Of a DNA stretch of 64,000 bases, positions 23,651-33,250 are shown piece by piece. The translations under genes and the position numbers were made by a program. Position 1 is the stretch's first letter. The number at the start of each line of letters is the position of its first letter. Location of the stretch: positions 62,001-126,000 of the forward strand of contig OY723302.1 of NCBI GenBank assembly GCA_963210315.1. Reading direction: 5' to 3'. Source of the DNA: Rhynchopus euleeides. Lineage: Eukaryota; Euglenozoa; Diplonemea; Diplonemida; Diplonemidae. The notes under the pieces are model-generated. The model saw nothing but the letters and a program-made list of their open reading frames with translations. It had not been told where the DNA came from and did not search any database.

Positions 23651-25074
23651 GGAACAGCCCAGCTCTGGTCGAGGGCACGAAGCAATAGGCTGGGGTTGGG
23701 AGGGGGAGGGGGGGGCACGTGTGTCGAATTCTGTGCAGGTAGTTGGTGTGGTATCAGTCACCGGTGCGTTGCAGGGGGATGCGGTGGGTGGCGGCTTCAT
23801 TCATGTGCTGCGACGCTGTGCCACACCTTAACTGCGAGGGTGATTCGCATTGCGTGCGCCTGAGAGCCTACCTGCAAACCCCTGCACAGCGCCATGACTT
23901 GCGATGTCTGGTGACGCGCTGCCTGCTTACAAAGGGGCAAAAGCGGGGGTGAGGTGATCTGGGGAGGGGCGCTTGGAATACACTTCTTGACCCACAAAGA
24001 CCACTCAACAGCATCCACGGCTTAGAGGGGTGGGGATGGTCACTCAACAAGAGAAGTCTGCACATTCAACTGGTTTTTTTGGGAGTTGCTGCAAACAACG
24101 CAGGAATATATGAAAGCAAATCATGCAGGGCGCAGGAGACGTGCGTGGGGTCTTCTCGCGATACGTGGATGCCACTGGCGGTGTTGTCCCGAGCGTGAGG
24201 AAACCGTACTGATTTCGGCTTCCAAAGCTTCAGACTGCATCAGTCACATGATTTCCTTCAATGATGCGTCGCTCGTAACTCGCCAGTCTCGATCACGCCA
24301 GTGACATACACCCGAGAGGGTTTTTCTCTTGAAGACTTTATTTAAACTGGGCTCAGGTAGCCAAGGTTGGACAAGGGGAAGATATATAAAGGAAGGTAGC
24401 CAGCACTGCGCGAACACATTCCTCAGAGCCAAAAAAAAGATTGCATCGGGGCAAAAGTACAACCAAAGGAGGGAATATATCGGGGCGTTGTGTTCGGGCG
24501 TCAACAGCTTTTTTTCCGAACGATTTCTTTGAAATTTTCGTGTCGCTCTGCCCAGTCCTGAATCAGCGGCACACCGACACGACACATTGTGACACTGGCA
24601 CGGAGCGAACCCCCCTGCCTCTGACCCTCCCCACCCCAGAGACAACAGTTCTCACAATTCGAACGACCCGCTTGGGAGGAGGAGGCCAGGCTTTGTTGAC
24701 TCCCTCCCAGAGAGACTCGATGCCACCCACAGTGAAGGCAGCACATACTCCTTCGGGGAGGGGTGCGGGGTCGCGTGCCTACAGATATCCACCCCAGGGG
24801 GTCAGGAGAATGTAACAAGGAAGGGGGTGGGCCTTTCGCACTGTGCGCTGTGTGTGCGTGTGTGTCAACACTGTGCCACACACACACACACAGCGCTCTT
24901 CCGAGAGAAGGCACCCTCATCCGGGGTCTGGGCAGTGCAGAAGGGCAGTAGCAGAAGACAGAAACTTTCTTCGCATTTTTTTGTGTTCGGAGATCGCACA
25001 TAGAAGTGCGGGAGCTGATGCTCCGTGGAAAGAGGAACGACGAGGAGAAGGGCAGCACGATGAGCGGGGGGGGC
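23640..25074. other. intergenic, no supported gene
   Basis: No gene seen. The segment 24230-24290 (CTTCAGACTGCATCAGTCAC, GATTTCCTTC, CGTCGCTCGTAACT) resembles sequences at 31893-31957 and inside element D. A G run at 25066-25073 borders the following element. Confidence 0.45.
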
Positions 25075-25280
25075 CCACCACGGACTAGTCGGGCAGTGAC
25101 GGGTGGGGTCGACTAGTCGGGACGACGGGTGAAAACTCGACAGGCGGCACCCGTCGAGTCGACGGGTGGCACCCGTCGGCACGACGGGTGAACCTGCTGA
25201 AACGACGGGTGTTCCAGCCATTTCCTGTTGATATGGGCCAATTTCAATTGAAAACTAGGGGAGTACCTTGCATGGCATCA

Positions 25281-25793
25281 GTGGGGTAATCAGGCTGGGG
25301 GAAAAAACAACAAATCACAACGAATCACACCCGATCACAACAAATCACAACGCCAAATGTTGTGATTTGTTGTGATTTGTTGCGATTTGTTGCGATTTGT
25401 TGTGGCCAGTTGTGATTTGTTGCGACCAGTTGTGACGACTTGTGACCCTTTTGTGATGAGTTGTGATGAGTTGTGATGAGGTGTGATCTGTTGTGATCTG
25501 TTGTGATCGCGATCCAAAATTTCAAAAATTTAAAATTTTGGATCGCGATCACAACAGATCACAACAGATCACACCTCATCACAACTCATCACAAAAGGGT
25601 CACAAGTCGTCACAACTGGTCACAACAAATCACACCACGTCACACCTAGTCACAACAAATCACAACTGGCCGCAACAAATCGCAAAAAATCACAACAAAT
25701 CACAACATTTGCCTTGTGATTTGTTGTGATCTGTTGTGATCGGGTGTGATTTGTTGTGATTTGTTGTTTTTTTCCCCAGCCTGATTACCCCAC
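25281..25793. mobile_element. 513-bp near-perfect palindrome nested in the left repeat
   Basis: The target duplication ATCA is at 25277-25280 and 25794-25797. The ends GTGGGGTAATCAGGCTGGGG are inverted repeats. Nearly the whole element is one palindrome centred near 25520 (AAAATTTCAAAAATTTAAAATTTT region) and built from about 10-bp ATCACAACAA-like units. Deleting it restores GGCATCAGGTTATTTTTCAC, exactly as in the right repeat near 28333-28350. Confidence 0.85.
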
Positions 25794-26147
25794 ATCAGGT
25801 TATTTTTCACGCCGAACTATCTTCCCTGCACAGACCCACCCCCCCATTACTTTCCATTTACAATTCCTAGTTGGTGATGGGGCCTCAAGTGCATGTGCGA
25901 CGGCTGTTCTCGTGGATTTTCATTGTTCGAGGGATCTTGACTCTGACAAACTGTGTCAGTTTGACAGAGCAACCTACTTCATGAAGGTGATCACTTTTCT
26001 GCCAGGCAAATTTTCGCCCCAGCCCCCAACCCTTGCACAACCCACAAGGCAGCCTCCAAGATACCGTACCCTCATCACCACCCAGGCCAAGATACCCCAA
26101 GATACTATCATCACCACCCAGGCCACCCAGACGAGCCACACCAATCA

Positions 26148-28092
26148 ATGCCAGCGGCAAAGCGTACTGCAGCGCAGGCCCTCGCCAGCGCTGTGGACAT
26201 GACGGTGTTTGTACGTGCTTGGATCAACACGTATGTTGTCGAGCGTGATGCTGATGGGTTGAGCCACATGGCCCTGAAGCAGCTTCTCGGCAAGCTGGCG
26301 GATACTACCATCAAGTCGACTGATCCCATCATCAGTCTTGCCCTGTACAAAAAGTATGAGAAGCTGGGGGGTGGGGTGATCAGCAAGTCGACCGCGAAGG
26401 ATGGTCGCACGATGTACGCTGCCCGTGTCAATAGCGGGTCAGACATCGAGTTTGTCGGGTTGGGCCTCCGGAAGAGCAACGGGAAGGACCACCCGACAGG
26501 GCTCAAGGAGATGGCCGACGCCTGCCCCGCGCACTGCAGCTATGGTGAAGCTGTACGAGGCGGAGAAGAAACAGGCACAGAAGACCCAGCAGAGCAGGCT
26601 GGCCGTAGGCATTTTCGACGGTGCCTTCGCAACACGGTTGGTGACAGTTGCCGATTAGCAGAAGGATGAGTACAGAACGTGGTTCACGTTCAACTTCCTG
26701 AAGCAAATCGCAAGAGTGCAGAGAGGGGTTTTCGAAAAGGCGAACGTGATGTTTCGGCTCGCCTGCTTAGGGTAGCAGGGGACCATCTTGAGCTGTGGTC
26801 GGCATTTAGTAAGATGGGGTCATCTTCGCACAGGAGCGCGTTTTGTACCACACCACGAAATGACTGGTTGAAACAGCTCCACGCCTGCCACAGGGCTAGC
26901 ATCCAGGAACTTCATGAAGCTGGGTTTGGGAGCCTGTACGCAGGGGTGTTCACCTCCACAGCGTACACGATCACACCCCCCCTGCACGACATAAACGGGT
27001 TCATCGCAATACTCGCAGAGATCTTGCCTGATGGACCTGCCGTGCAGAAGGCTGTCCTTGGCAGCTCAACGTGTTCCAACATGACGGGAAACCAGGTCAG
27101 AGATGTTCTGAGTCGCTTACTCACCATTGCCAAGACGAAGGGGGTGCAGCATCTACTCTGTATTGCAATGGAAATGCTTGTGCATTTCCGCTACAACGAC
27201 ATCCCCATCAAGTACCACCAGGAGGGAAAGTGCGCGAAAGAGTTCATCTTCTCGCTCATCGCAATGCACATCCTTGTGTTTGTCCTGGAGTGGGTGTCAC
27301 CTGGGAGAACATCCGAGGGGCGTGGTGTTACATATATCCATTCGATGAGCCACTGGTTTGATCCAGAAGATGCACACCCCCTCGCCCTGAGTGACGAGGA
27401 ACTGGAGAGGGGGAATGGCGTCTCCAAACGCCATGCCCTGAGGGTGACATCGCAGCAGATCGCCGAACGGGACCTGCTGCTCTTCGAAATGCAGAGGACC
27501 AAAGGCAAGGGGTGCGGCCTGCTGGACCAACCGACCCTCCTGAAGTTCGGCGCGATAAAGCTTTGCCGCCGTGTCACTGCGAGGAACGCTTGTTGGAAGG
27601 GAGCAACGGCAGCACTGCAGCGGAGACTCGAGTCCCTCGGCCTTGGATCTCACGTCACAAAAAGGGGGCGATGGGGCCAACAATTTCTGGGCGACCCGGA
27701 AAACACCACTCCAAAGGCAACGCTGCTCGCATGCATCTGCAAGTCCAAATCCTGGGGCAACAGCGAGGATGTGCCAGAAGTGCCAGAACCAACGCCATCC
27801 GGTACAGTGCCTGTGCAGCAGCATATCTGCATTGTGTGCTCCAAAGTTGCCCACACGAGAGAAGCACTGTTTGCGCATTATGATGCTGCACATCGGCCAC
27901 AAAACAACGCGCCGTGTCAGACCTGCACTGTCACATGCCAGGAGTGCGGCAAACGGACAACCGAAGGGACTGAGCCAGCACTACCTCAGTCACCATTCGC
28001 GCGTGCTGACACAAAAGCGTTGCTGTGTTTGTTTCGAGCTCTTTAAAACCACTGTAAAGCGCGACGAGCACATGAGATCCGCGCACCCGTAA
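26148..28092 (+). pseudogene. degenerate transposase-like ORF with C2H2 fingers
   Basis: Reading changes frame at least twice. A first part (MPAAKRTAAQALASAVDM... through GLGLRKSNGKDHPTGLKEM, 26148-26530) is followed in the next frame by AAMVKLYEAEKKQAQKTQQS, and then in the third frame by a long segment (26679-27970). The long segment holds CIVCSKVAHTREALFAHYDA (C2H2) and ends at CQECGKRTTEG. One extra base there shifts the frame, and the shifted frame continues LSQHYLSHH and CCVCFELF...HMRSAHP, another finger. Position inside a transposon suggests a transposase with a C-terminal DNA-binding zinc-finger array, but I recognise no catalytic signature. Either introns or decay could explain the frame changes; the single-base break in a finger argues for decay. 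Confidence 0.6.
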
Positions 28093-28982
28093 GTGAGGGG
28101 GGGGGGGGTGTTTGGCAGTTCAGGTACGTAGGTGATTTTGTTTGTCCTCGAGAGCGGAGTGACGTCGTGGGAGGGAGTTGTTGTGAGGCCCCACCCCCAG
28201 GCCCCCTGCCCACCTGGATGGCTCACCCCCCTCCTGGTGGTCCACCGGTGGGCAGCCCCTTCACCAACTAGGAATTGTAAATGGAAAGTAATGGGGGGGT
28301 GGGTCTGTGCAGGGAAGATAGCTCGGCGTGAAAAATAACCTGATGCCATGCAAGGTACTCCCCTAGTTTTCAATGGAAATTGGCCCATATCAACAGGAAA
28401 TAGCTGGAACACCCGTCGTTTCAGCAGGTTCACCCGTCGTGCCGACGGGTGCCACCCGTCGACTCGACGGGTGCCACCCGTCGTTTCACCCGTCGTCCCG
28501 ACTAGTCGTCCGGGCGACTAGTCCGTGGTGGGGGGGGGGGGGGGGCTGGGGAGGGGGGGGGGGGGGGGGTTGGGTGGAGGCTTGGGTGGATGGCGATCGG
28601 CAAGTTCAAAACAAAGGTTTCTGGAAGCCTTGCCGGAAGGCCCCCCCGGAGAAGTTTTTGTTGTGTTCTTCCCCTCCCCTCTGGGAAGAGGCAGAGAAGA
28701 AAGCAGAGGTCGGGGTAGGGGGGGCGGGGGGGGGTAGGGGTGTGAAGTAGAGATGCATGAGTAAGGCACAGAGTTGAGTTTTGCCATCCCTTCACTGGGG
28801 AGGGGGGTGATGAGGAGTGATAAACTGGAGGGGGGTGGGGGACTTGGCTCGCTCGCCCTCTCTCACACACATTCTCATGATCGAAGTGCGAATATCCCCG
28901 AAACGAGAACACTCTCTCTTTGTTCCAGAAGTCAACACCATGTAGCAGCCACCGCTCCTAGCCTGCACGTTGCTTGTTGCGG

Positions 28983-29130
28983 ATGCGTTGACGCTTCTAC
29001 ACTAAACAAAACAACAAACCCTGAAATGATAATCACACCCTGGGCCTATGATGAAGGGTGGGGTTAGTGCATAGGGCACATTGTGTTGCTTGCTGTGGTG
29101 GTGTGACTGTCTGCTCACACGGGTGTGCGA
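28983..29130. repeat. dispersed repeat, copy 1
   Basis: Shares TGCGTTGACGCTTCTACAC, CCTGATGAAGGGTGGGGTTAGTG-like sequence and GCTCACACGNGTGTGC, in the same order and orientation, with 59329-59462. Its identity is unknown. Confidence 0.65.
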
Positions 29131-29913
29131 AGAAACTTGCAGATTATTTCGGGAGCAGGTCCCTATTCTGCACTTCTGCAACGAAGACGTCCCACGAGGA
29201 GTGTGCGTTGCGGGGCAGGGGGTGGCAATGACCCGGCGAACCCACATGCATCTGCCTCTATCCCACCCCCACCCCAGAACAGATACTAGAGAAGAACAAT
29301 CGGGTGGAAAGAGGAAAATAGAAGAGTGAAAGAGAGAGAAGAAATATAGAAACGCGCGAAGGGCAGCATTGCTGGCATGCTCTGCGTTGTGCGAACTGAG
29401 GGGTAGAAGGGCTGGAGCACACTGGAGGGGGTGGGGCGTGCTAACACTCCACACACACACACCCCCACCGTTCCCCCCCCGTTCGCACACACAGAACACA
29501 CGCCACACGCCACACGACAGCCTGCGCCGCGCGCGCAAACGGAAGCAGTCTAGAGAGAAGAGACGCGCCCACAGGGTTGCGGGTTTTCCCGCTTTGCCCA
29601 AAATTGGTGCGCGTCGGGCTTCAGGTGGATAGAACATGGCAACTGACTGCACCGATCAGCACAGGAGAAGGGGGGGGGGGGGTGGGTGGGGGGTTTATGA
29701 GGAAAACTCAAGACAGAAAGAATAGCCTCGTAGACAGGGGGGGGGGGGGGTGGGGGGAGGGCGGTGTGTGTCTAAAAACTTCGGACGTTGAGGGGAAAGG
29801 TGGGAGGAGGAGGTGGCAGGTCGGGGTGGGGGTGGCGGAATAGAAGAAGAAGAAATTGATGGCCCCCGAAAGGTGGGATGGGTGGGTGGGTGGGTGGGTA
29901 GGAGGAGGGGAGA

Positions 29914-30060
29914 GGGTGCCTTCGTTCAGCAGTGCAGAAAGATGGGCCGGTTCCCCCCTCGCCTCGTCCCCCCCCACCCCACCCCCTCTTGCGTAGCAGC
30001 AACGGAGCACAGGCGGGAGAAGAAAAAGGGTTGACACAGCTTTGGCACAGAGAGCGAAGG
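29914..30060. mobile_element. 147-bp MITE, GGGGCCTTCGCTC family
   Basis: The left end GGGTGCCTTCGTTCAGCAG with GTGCAGAAA and the right end TTGACACAGCTTTGGCACAG with AGAGCGAAGG match the family ends and inner motifs. The interior differs from other copies. Confidence 0.5.
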
Positions 30061-30311
30061 AGACGAATGCCGGAATGCCTCTCCGTCACCACCCCCTTTA
30101 CCCCCCCCTCCAAACCGAACCCCGCCTGAGGGGTTGTAGCCCTTGCAGCCCTCTCTCAGGTTGCAGAATTCCGACGACGAATATTGCCTTGAAGAATCTT
30201 CCTTTGACAACGGGGGGAGCGTGGCGGTGGTGTGGGGGGGAATCACATCAAAAGCAGGCAACCGGTGTGACTCCTGTGAGCGACACCCCGCTGATGATGC
30301 ACATAGCTATT

Positions 30312-30452
30312 GGGGCCCTTCGCTCAGGAGTGAAGAAGTGTGAGCTGCCTCACCAGGGGTATTCCTAACATTCCAGGGTAGGGGGAAAACTGGGGGGTGG
30401 GTGGGTGGGTGGGGGCAAAAACCTTGACACAGTTACAGAATGGAGGGCCCCA
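30312..30452. mobile_element. 141-bp MITE, GGGGCCTTCGCTC family, diverged
   Basis: The left end GGGGCCCTTCGCTCAGGAG and the right block TTGACACAGTTACAGAATGG followed by AGGGCCCC keep the outer inverted repeat, but the right GAGCGAAGG motif is mutated. Confidence 0.45.
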
Positions 30453-30569
30453 TTACAACAAAAGGATCACACGAAATGTGACTTCTCCAGCCAGGCCCCC
30501 CCCCCCCGCTTGGAAGAGTAGAGGCGGTGTAGCGGAAGGGGGGGGGGGGGGGCGATTCTAAACATCATG

Positions 30570-31434
30570 CAGGCCTGTCGCTAACTTTTCGATTTTGGAG
30601 ATTTGGTGGGTTGACGCTCCTGTTTTGGGGGGGGATCAGGGGGGAAAACACTAGGGGTCAATTTTTCTCGCGCGCGCTTCGCGCGCGCTCGTGTTGTTGC
30701 CAAATTTTCCCATCGGTGGACCACTAGGTGGGCACGGTGTGAGGCGCTGGGTTCCTTCCGTGGTTCCTCTCCCGCTCGCGCCGTCGGGTGCCGGAGGAAA
30801 CCAAAAAATGGCTTTCGGGACCATGATTTCGACGCTGCCCCCTGATATGTCACGGCCGTCAAAGCGCAAGGACTTGGTTACTAGACGGGCACGCGAGATG
30901 GGGGGTCTGGGGGGCAGGGCCCCCCAGCCGCCGGAGGTCACGGTAGTGAGCATCTGTTCATTGTGGGCGTACAGATTCTGTGTGAGTTGGCTGCGTCCTC
31001 CTGAGGCTACTGGAGTGGGTGGATTCCCTGACCCGGTGGGAATCGAATGACTTGAGTACGAGACATACGCCACAGGGGGGTCTGGGGGGCGGAGCCCCCC
31101 AGCCGCCGGAGGCCACGGTAGTGAGCATCTGTTCCTGCAAAACCATACTCTCTTCGACGTCGACCCAGTGAAAGTGGGTTGACGCTTGGTCGACGCTTGG
31201 TGAGCGTCGACCCAGTGTAACCGGGCCAACGCTAGGTTAGCGTCGACCCAGTGTAATAAATGGGTTGACGCTTGGTCCAGGCTTGAATGGCAACCCAGTT
31301 CCACTAGGTCGACGCTCCAAGCCTCGACCAAGCGTCAACCCAGTCCACTGGGTCGACGCTGGGTCGACGCTTTTTTATGGGGGGGGGAAACCCAAAATCA
31401 CTGGGTCGACGGTCGACGCTTAGCGACATGCCTG
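30570..31434. mobile_element. non-autonomous hAT-like element
   Basis: The direct repeat AACATCATG is at 30561-30569 and 31435-31443. The ends CAGGCCTGTCGCTAA and (reverse-complemented) CAGGCATGTCGCTAA differ at one base. Interior 30895-31135 carries two inverted copies of the CCCCAGCCGCCGGAGG module and the intervening TACAGATTCTGTGTGAGTTGG, also present in reverse in the hAT-like element at 5544-6751. Interior 31140-31420 is a cluster of GGGTTGACGCT/GTCGACGCTTGG repeats. No transposase. Confidence 0.85.
31140..31425. repeat. GTCGACGC-rich interspersed palindromes
   Basis: At least twelve copies of GTCGACGCT, GTTGACGCT or their reverse complements are spaced 10-35 bp apart, in both orientations, with the linkers CCCAGTG and CACTGGG. 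They occupy the sub-terminal part of the hAT-like element and may be its transposase-binding repeats (inference). Confidence 0.7.
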
Positions 31435-31443
31435 AACATCATG

Positions 31444-32448
31444 TGTACTGCTAAGGGGGGGGGGGAGCGGAGACAGGGGCACCGACAGGGTGCGAGGTGG
31501 CAGAGGAGGAAGGGGTTCCACACAGAAGGGAACGGGTGGGCGGGTGTGGGGGGGGGGGGGGGGGTGGCGGTGAGGGCGCGCATTCTTGTGGCCTCTCGAG
31601 CTCTCCCCCCCCCCCCTCCCCGGCCCGAGGAGGTCAGGTGGCGGTTGCCTGTGGCCAGTGGTGATCGCACTGCAGAGAACTATCCGTAGGATTTGCTGTC
31701 CCACCCCCTCATTAGGTCGTGGTGGGGCGGGGCAGCAAAGCGTGACAAAATCGTACACCTTTCGCTTTATTATAGACACCCTGTCCAGCAACTGTGTGAG
31801 AACAGTTCCGGACTACTTTTTGTTGAGCACACTTGCTGTCTCAAGGCTGTGTTTTAAGGCCCTGTGAAGTGGCATGAAGGTGCTAATCCAAAAGCTTCAG
31901 TCGTACGATTTCCTTCGTTACTTCGCAACTTCGCTACGCTTCGTCGCTCGTAACTAGTACAAAAGAAAACCCCAACAAGCTGCCAAAAAAGAACTGTTCT
32001 GTTGGAAACGCAAGACGATCCGGACTCTTCCCATTATGTATACGCTACTCCACCCAGTCTGATGGAGCGGTGCGAGTGGGGGTTCGCATGAGCATGGCTT
32101 GCACAGGCCACGCCCCACTTTGTGCATTTTGTATCGTCCAGGCTTGGCTCGGTGATTCAGAGATCGTTTCCCCCATGTATGATGTGTCGGACGGTGAAGA
32201 GAGTACGTATTGTTCGGAGGATGTGCACGGATATAATGCAAAGACTCATAAAGGGAGCAGGGCCTCGCAGTCTGATGGGCTGGGCATATATGCCCCGTGT
32301 GCATTCAGGGATGGATCAAGAAGATTTGAGACAGGCAATAGCCTCGTTCGTTTAATTCGACGCTGCCACAACCATTCGCGTCAGGTGGTAGGATGTGGTG
32401 AGGCCTCTGTGTATATGCCTGCACTGGTCGGTTGCCTGGAGTTCGTAC
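31444..32448. other. intergenic, no supported gene
   Basis: ORFs near 32070-32456 lack domains and codon bias. The segment 31893-31957 (AGCTTCAGTCGTACGATTTC then CGTCGCTCGTAACT) is the reverse of a motif inside element D. Confidence 0.45.
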
Positions 32449-32450
32449 TA

Positions 32451-33248
32451 CCGTAAAAGGAAATATTGTGGACCGTAATAAAGGTGAACCGTACTATAGG
32501 TGGACCGTAAAAAAGATGGAACAAATGGGATTTTTCTGGAACTTGGAACATTTTTACGGTCCACCTATTTTACGGTCGGGATAGTGGACTTGGCGGTTTT
32601 TTTGAGAGTTCCGAGCGACGAAGTCGCGAAGGAACCAAGGAAATCGTACGACTGAAGCTGCAGGATTAACACCACAGGGCCTCAACACATAGCGTGCGCT
32701 CACCATCGTCCGGAACTGTTCTCCCACAGGTACTGCAGGGTGTACTACACTAAAGGAGTACAATTTCCCTGATTTTTCCGGGCACTGATTCACGTATTTA
32801 CATCTGAGGGAGTCCGGCGGTCTCAGCTTCCGTCTGCGCGCCCTGCCGTACTGTGGCTGCTTATGTGGGCTAGCGCAGCAGGTTCTACGTTTACTTCTAC
32901 CGGAACGCTCCTTGCATGGTACTACTTCTCGAGGTGTGGTGGTGCGTGAGTCTCGAGGTGGGTGGTGATTGTGCCCTTTCCACACGCAGGGAGGACTTGC
33001 TTCTCTTGCTGGTGTTGGTTGCGGTGGTGGAGGGAGCCAAAACTGGGAGGTCGGGAGGCCTACATGTGGGAGTCTGCGGCGTGGAGGCCGCAGTCCGCGC
33101 CCCGCAACCCACCAGCCCGGGGGCGAAAATCGCATTGTCTTTTCCATATTCAGTCCCAATAAATGGTGGACCGTAAAAAAGATGGAACGTTTGGCCTTTT
33201 TTTGGGAACTTGGAACATTTTTACGGTCCACCCTTTTTCCGTTTACGG
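32451..33248. mobile_element. element D copy 2 (798 bp)
   Basis: The ends CCGTAAAAGG (left) and CCGTAAACGGAAA (right, reverse-complemented) are bounded by TA at 32449-32450 and 33249-33250. It is collinear and very similar to copy 1 (12101-12919), with small deletions such as one in the tract near 32880-32900. Confidence 0.85.
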
Positions 33249-33250
33249 TA

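Larger units (their letters stand above)
25075..28531 (+). mobile_element. 3.5-kb DNA transposon with long terminal inverted repeats
   Basis: The ends CCACCACGGACTAGTCG are inverted repeats. They are followed by blocks of the unit ACGACGGGTGNNNCCCGTCG and then by unique sequence through CACGCCGAACTATCTTCCCTG and TTTCCATTTACAATTCCTAG, giving arms of several hundred bp. The left arm is interrupted by a palindromic element (25281-25793). Both flanks are G runs, so a target duplication cannot be read. The interior carries a degenerate zinc-finger ORF on the plus strand. The superfamily is not recognised. Confidence 0.8.
28532..30569. other. intergenic with dispersed repeats, no supported gene
   Basis: G runs dominate 28530-28570 and 29680-29760. 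It contains a dispersed repeat (28983-29130) and two small MITEs (29914-30060, 30312-30452). No gene seen. Confidence 0.5.

Noticed and set aside
25300..25770. CRISPR-like array of short repeats
   Set aside because: The units are not separated by unique spacers; the block is one palindrome with a target duplication, so it is a foldback element.
32070..32456. 128-codon plus-strand ORF near 32.1 kb
   Set aside because: No domain, mixed codon use, ends at the border of element D; not supported as a gene.
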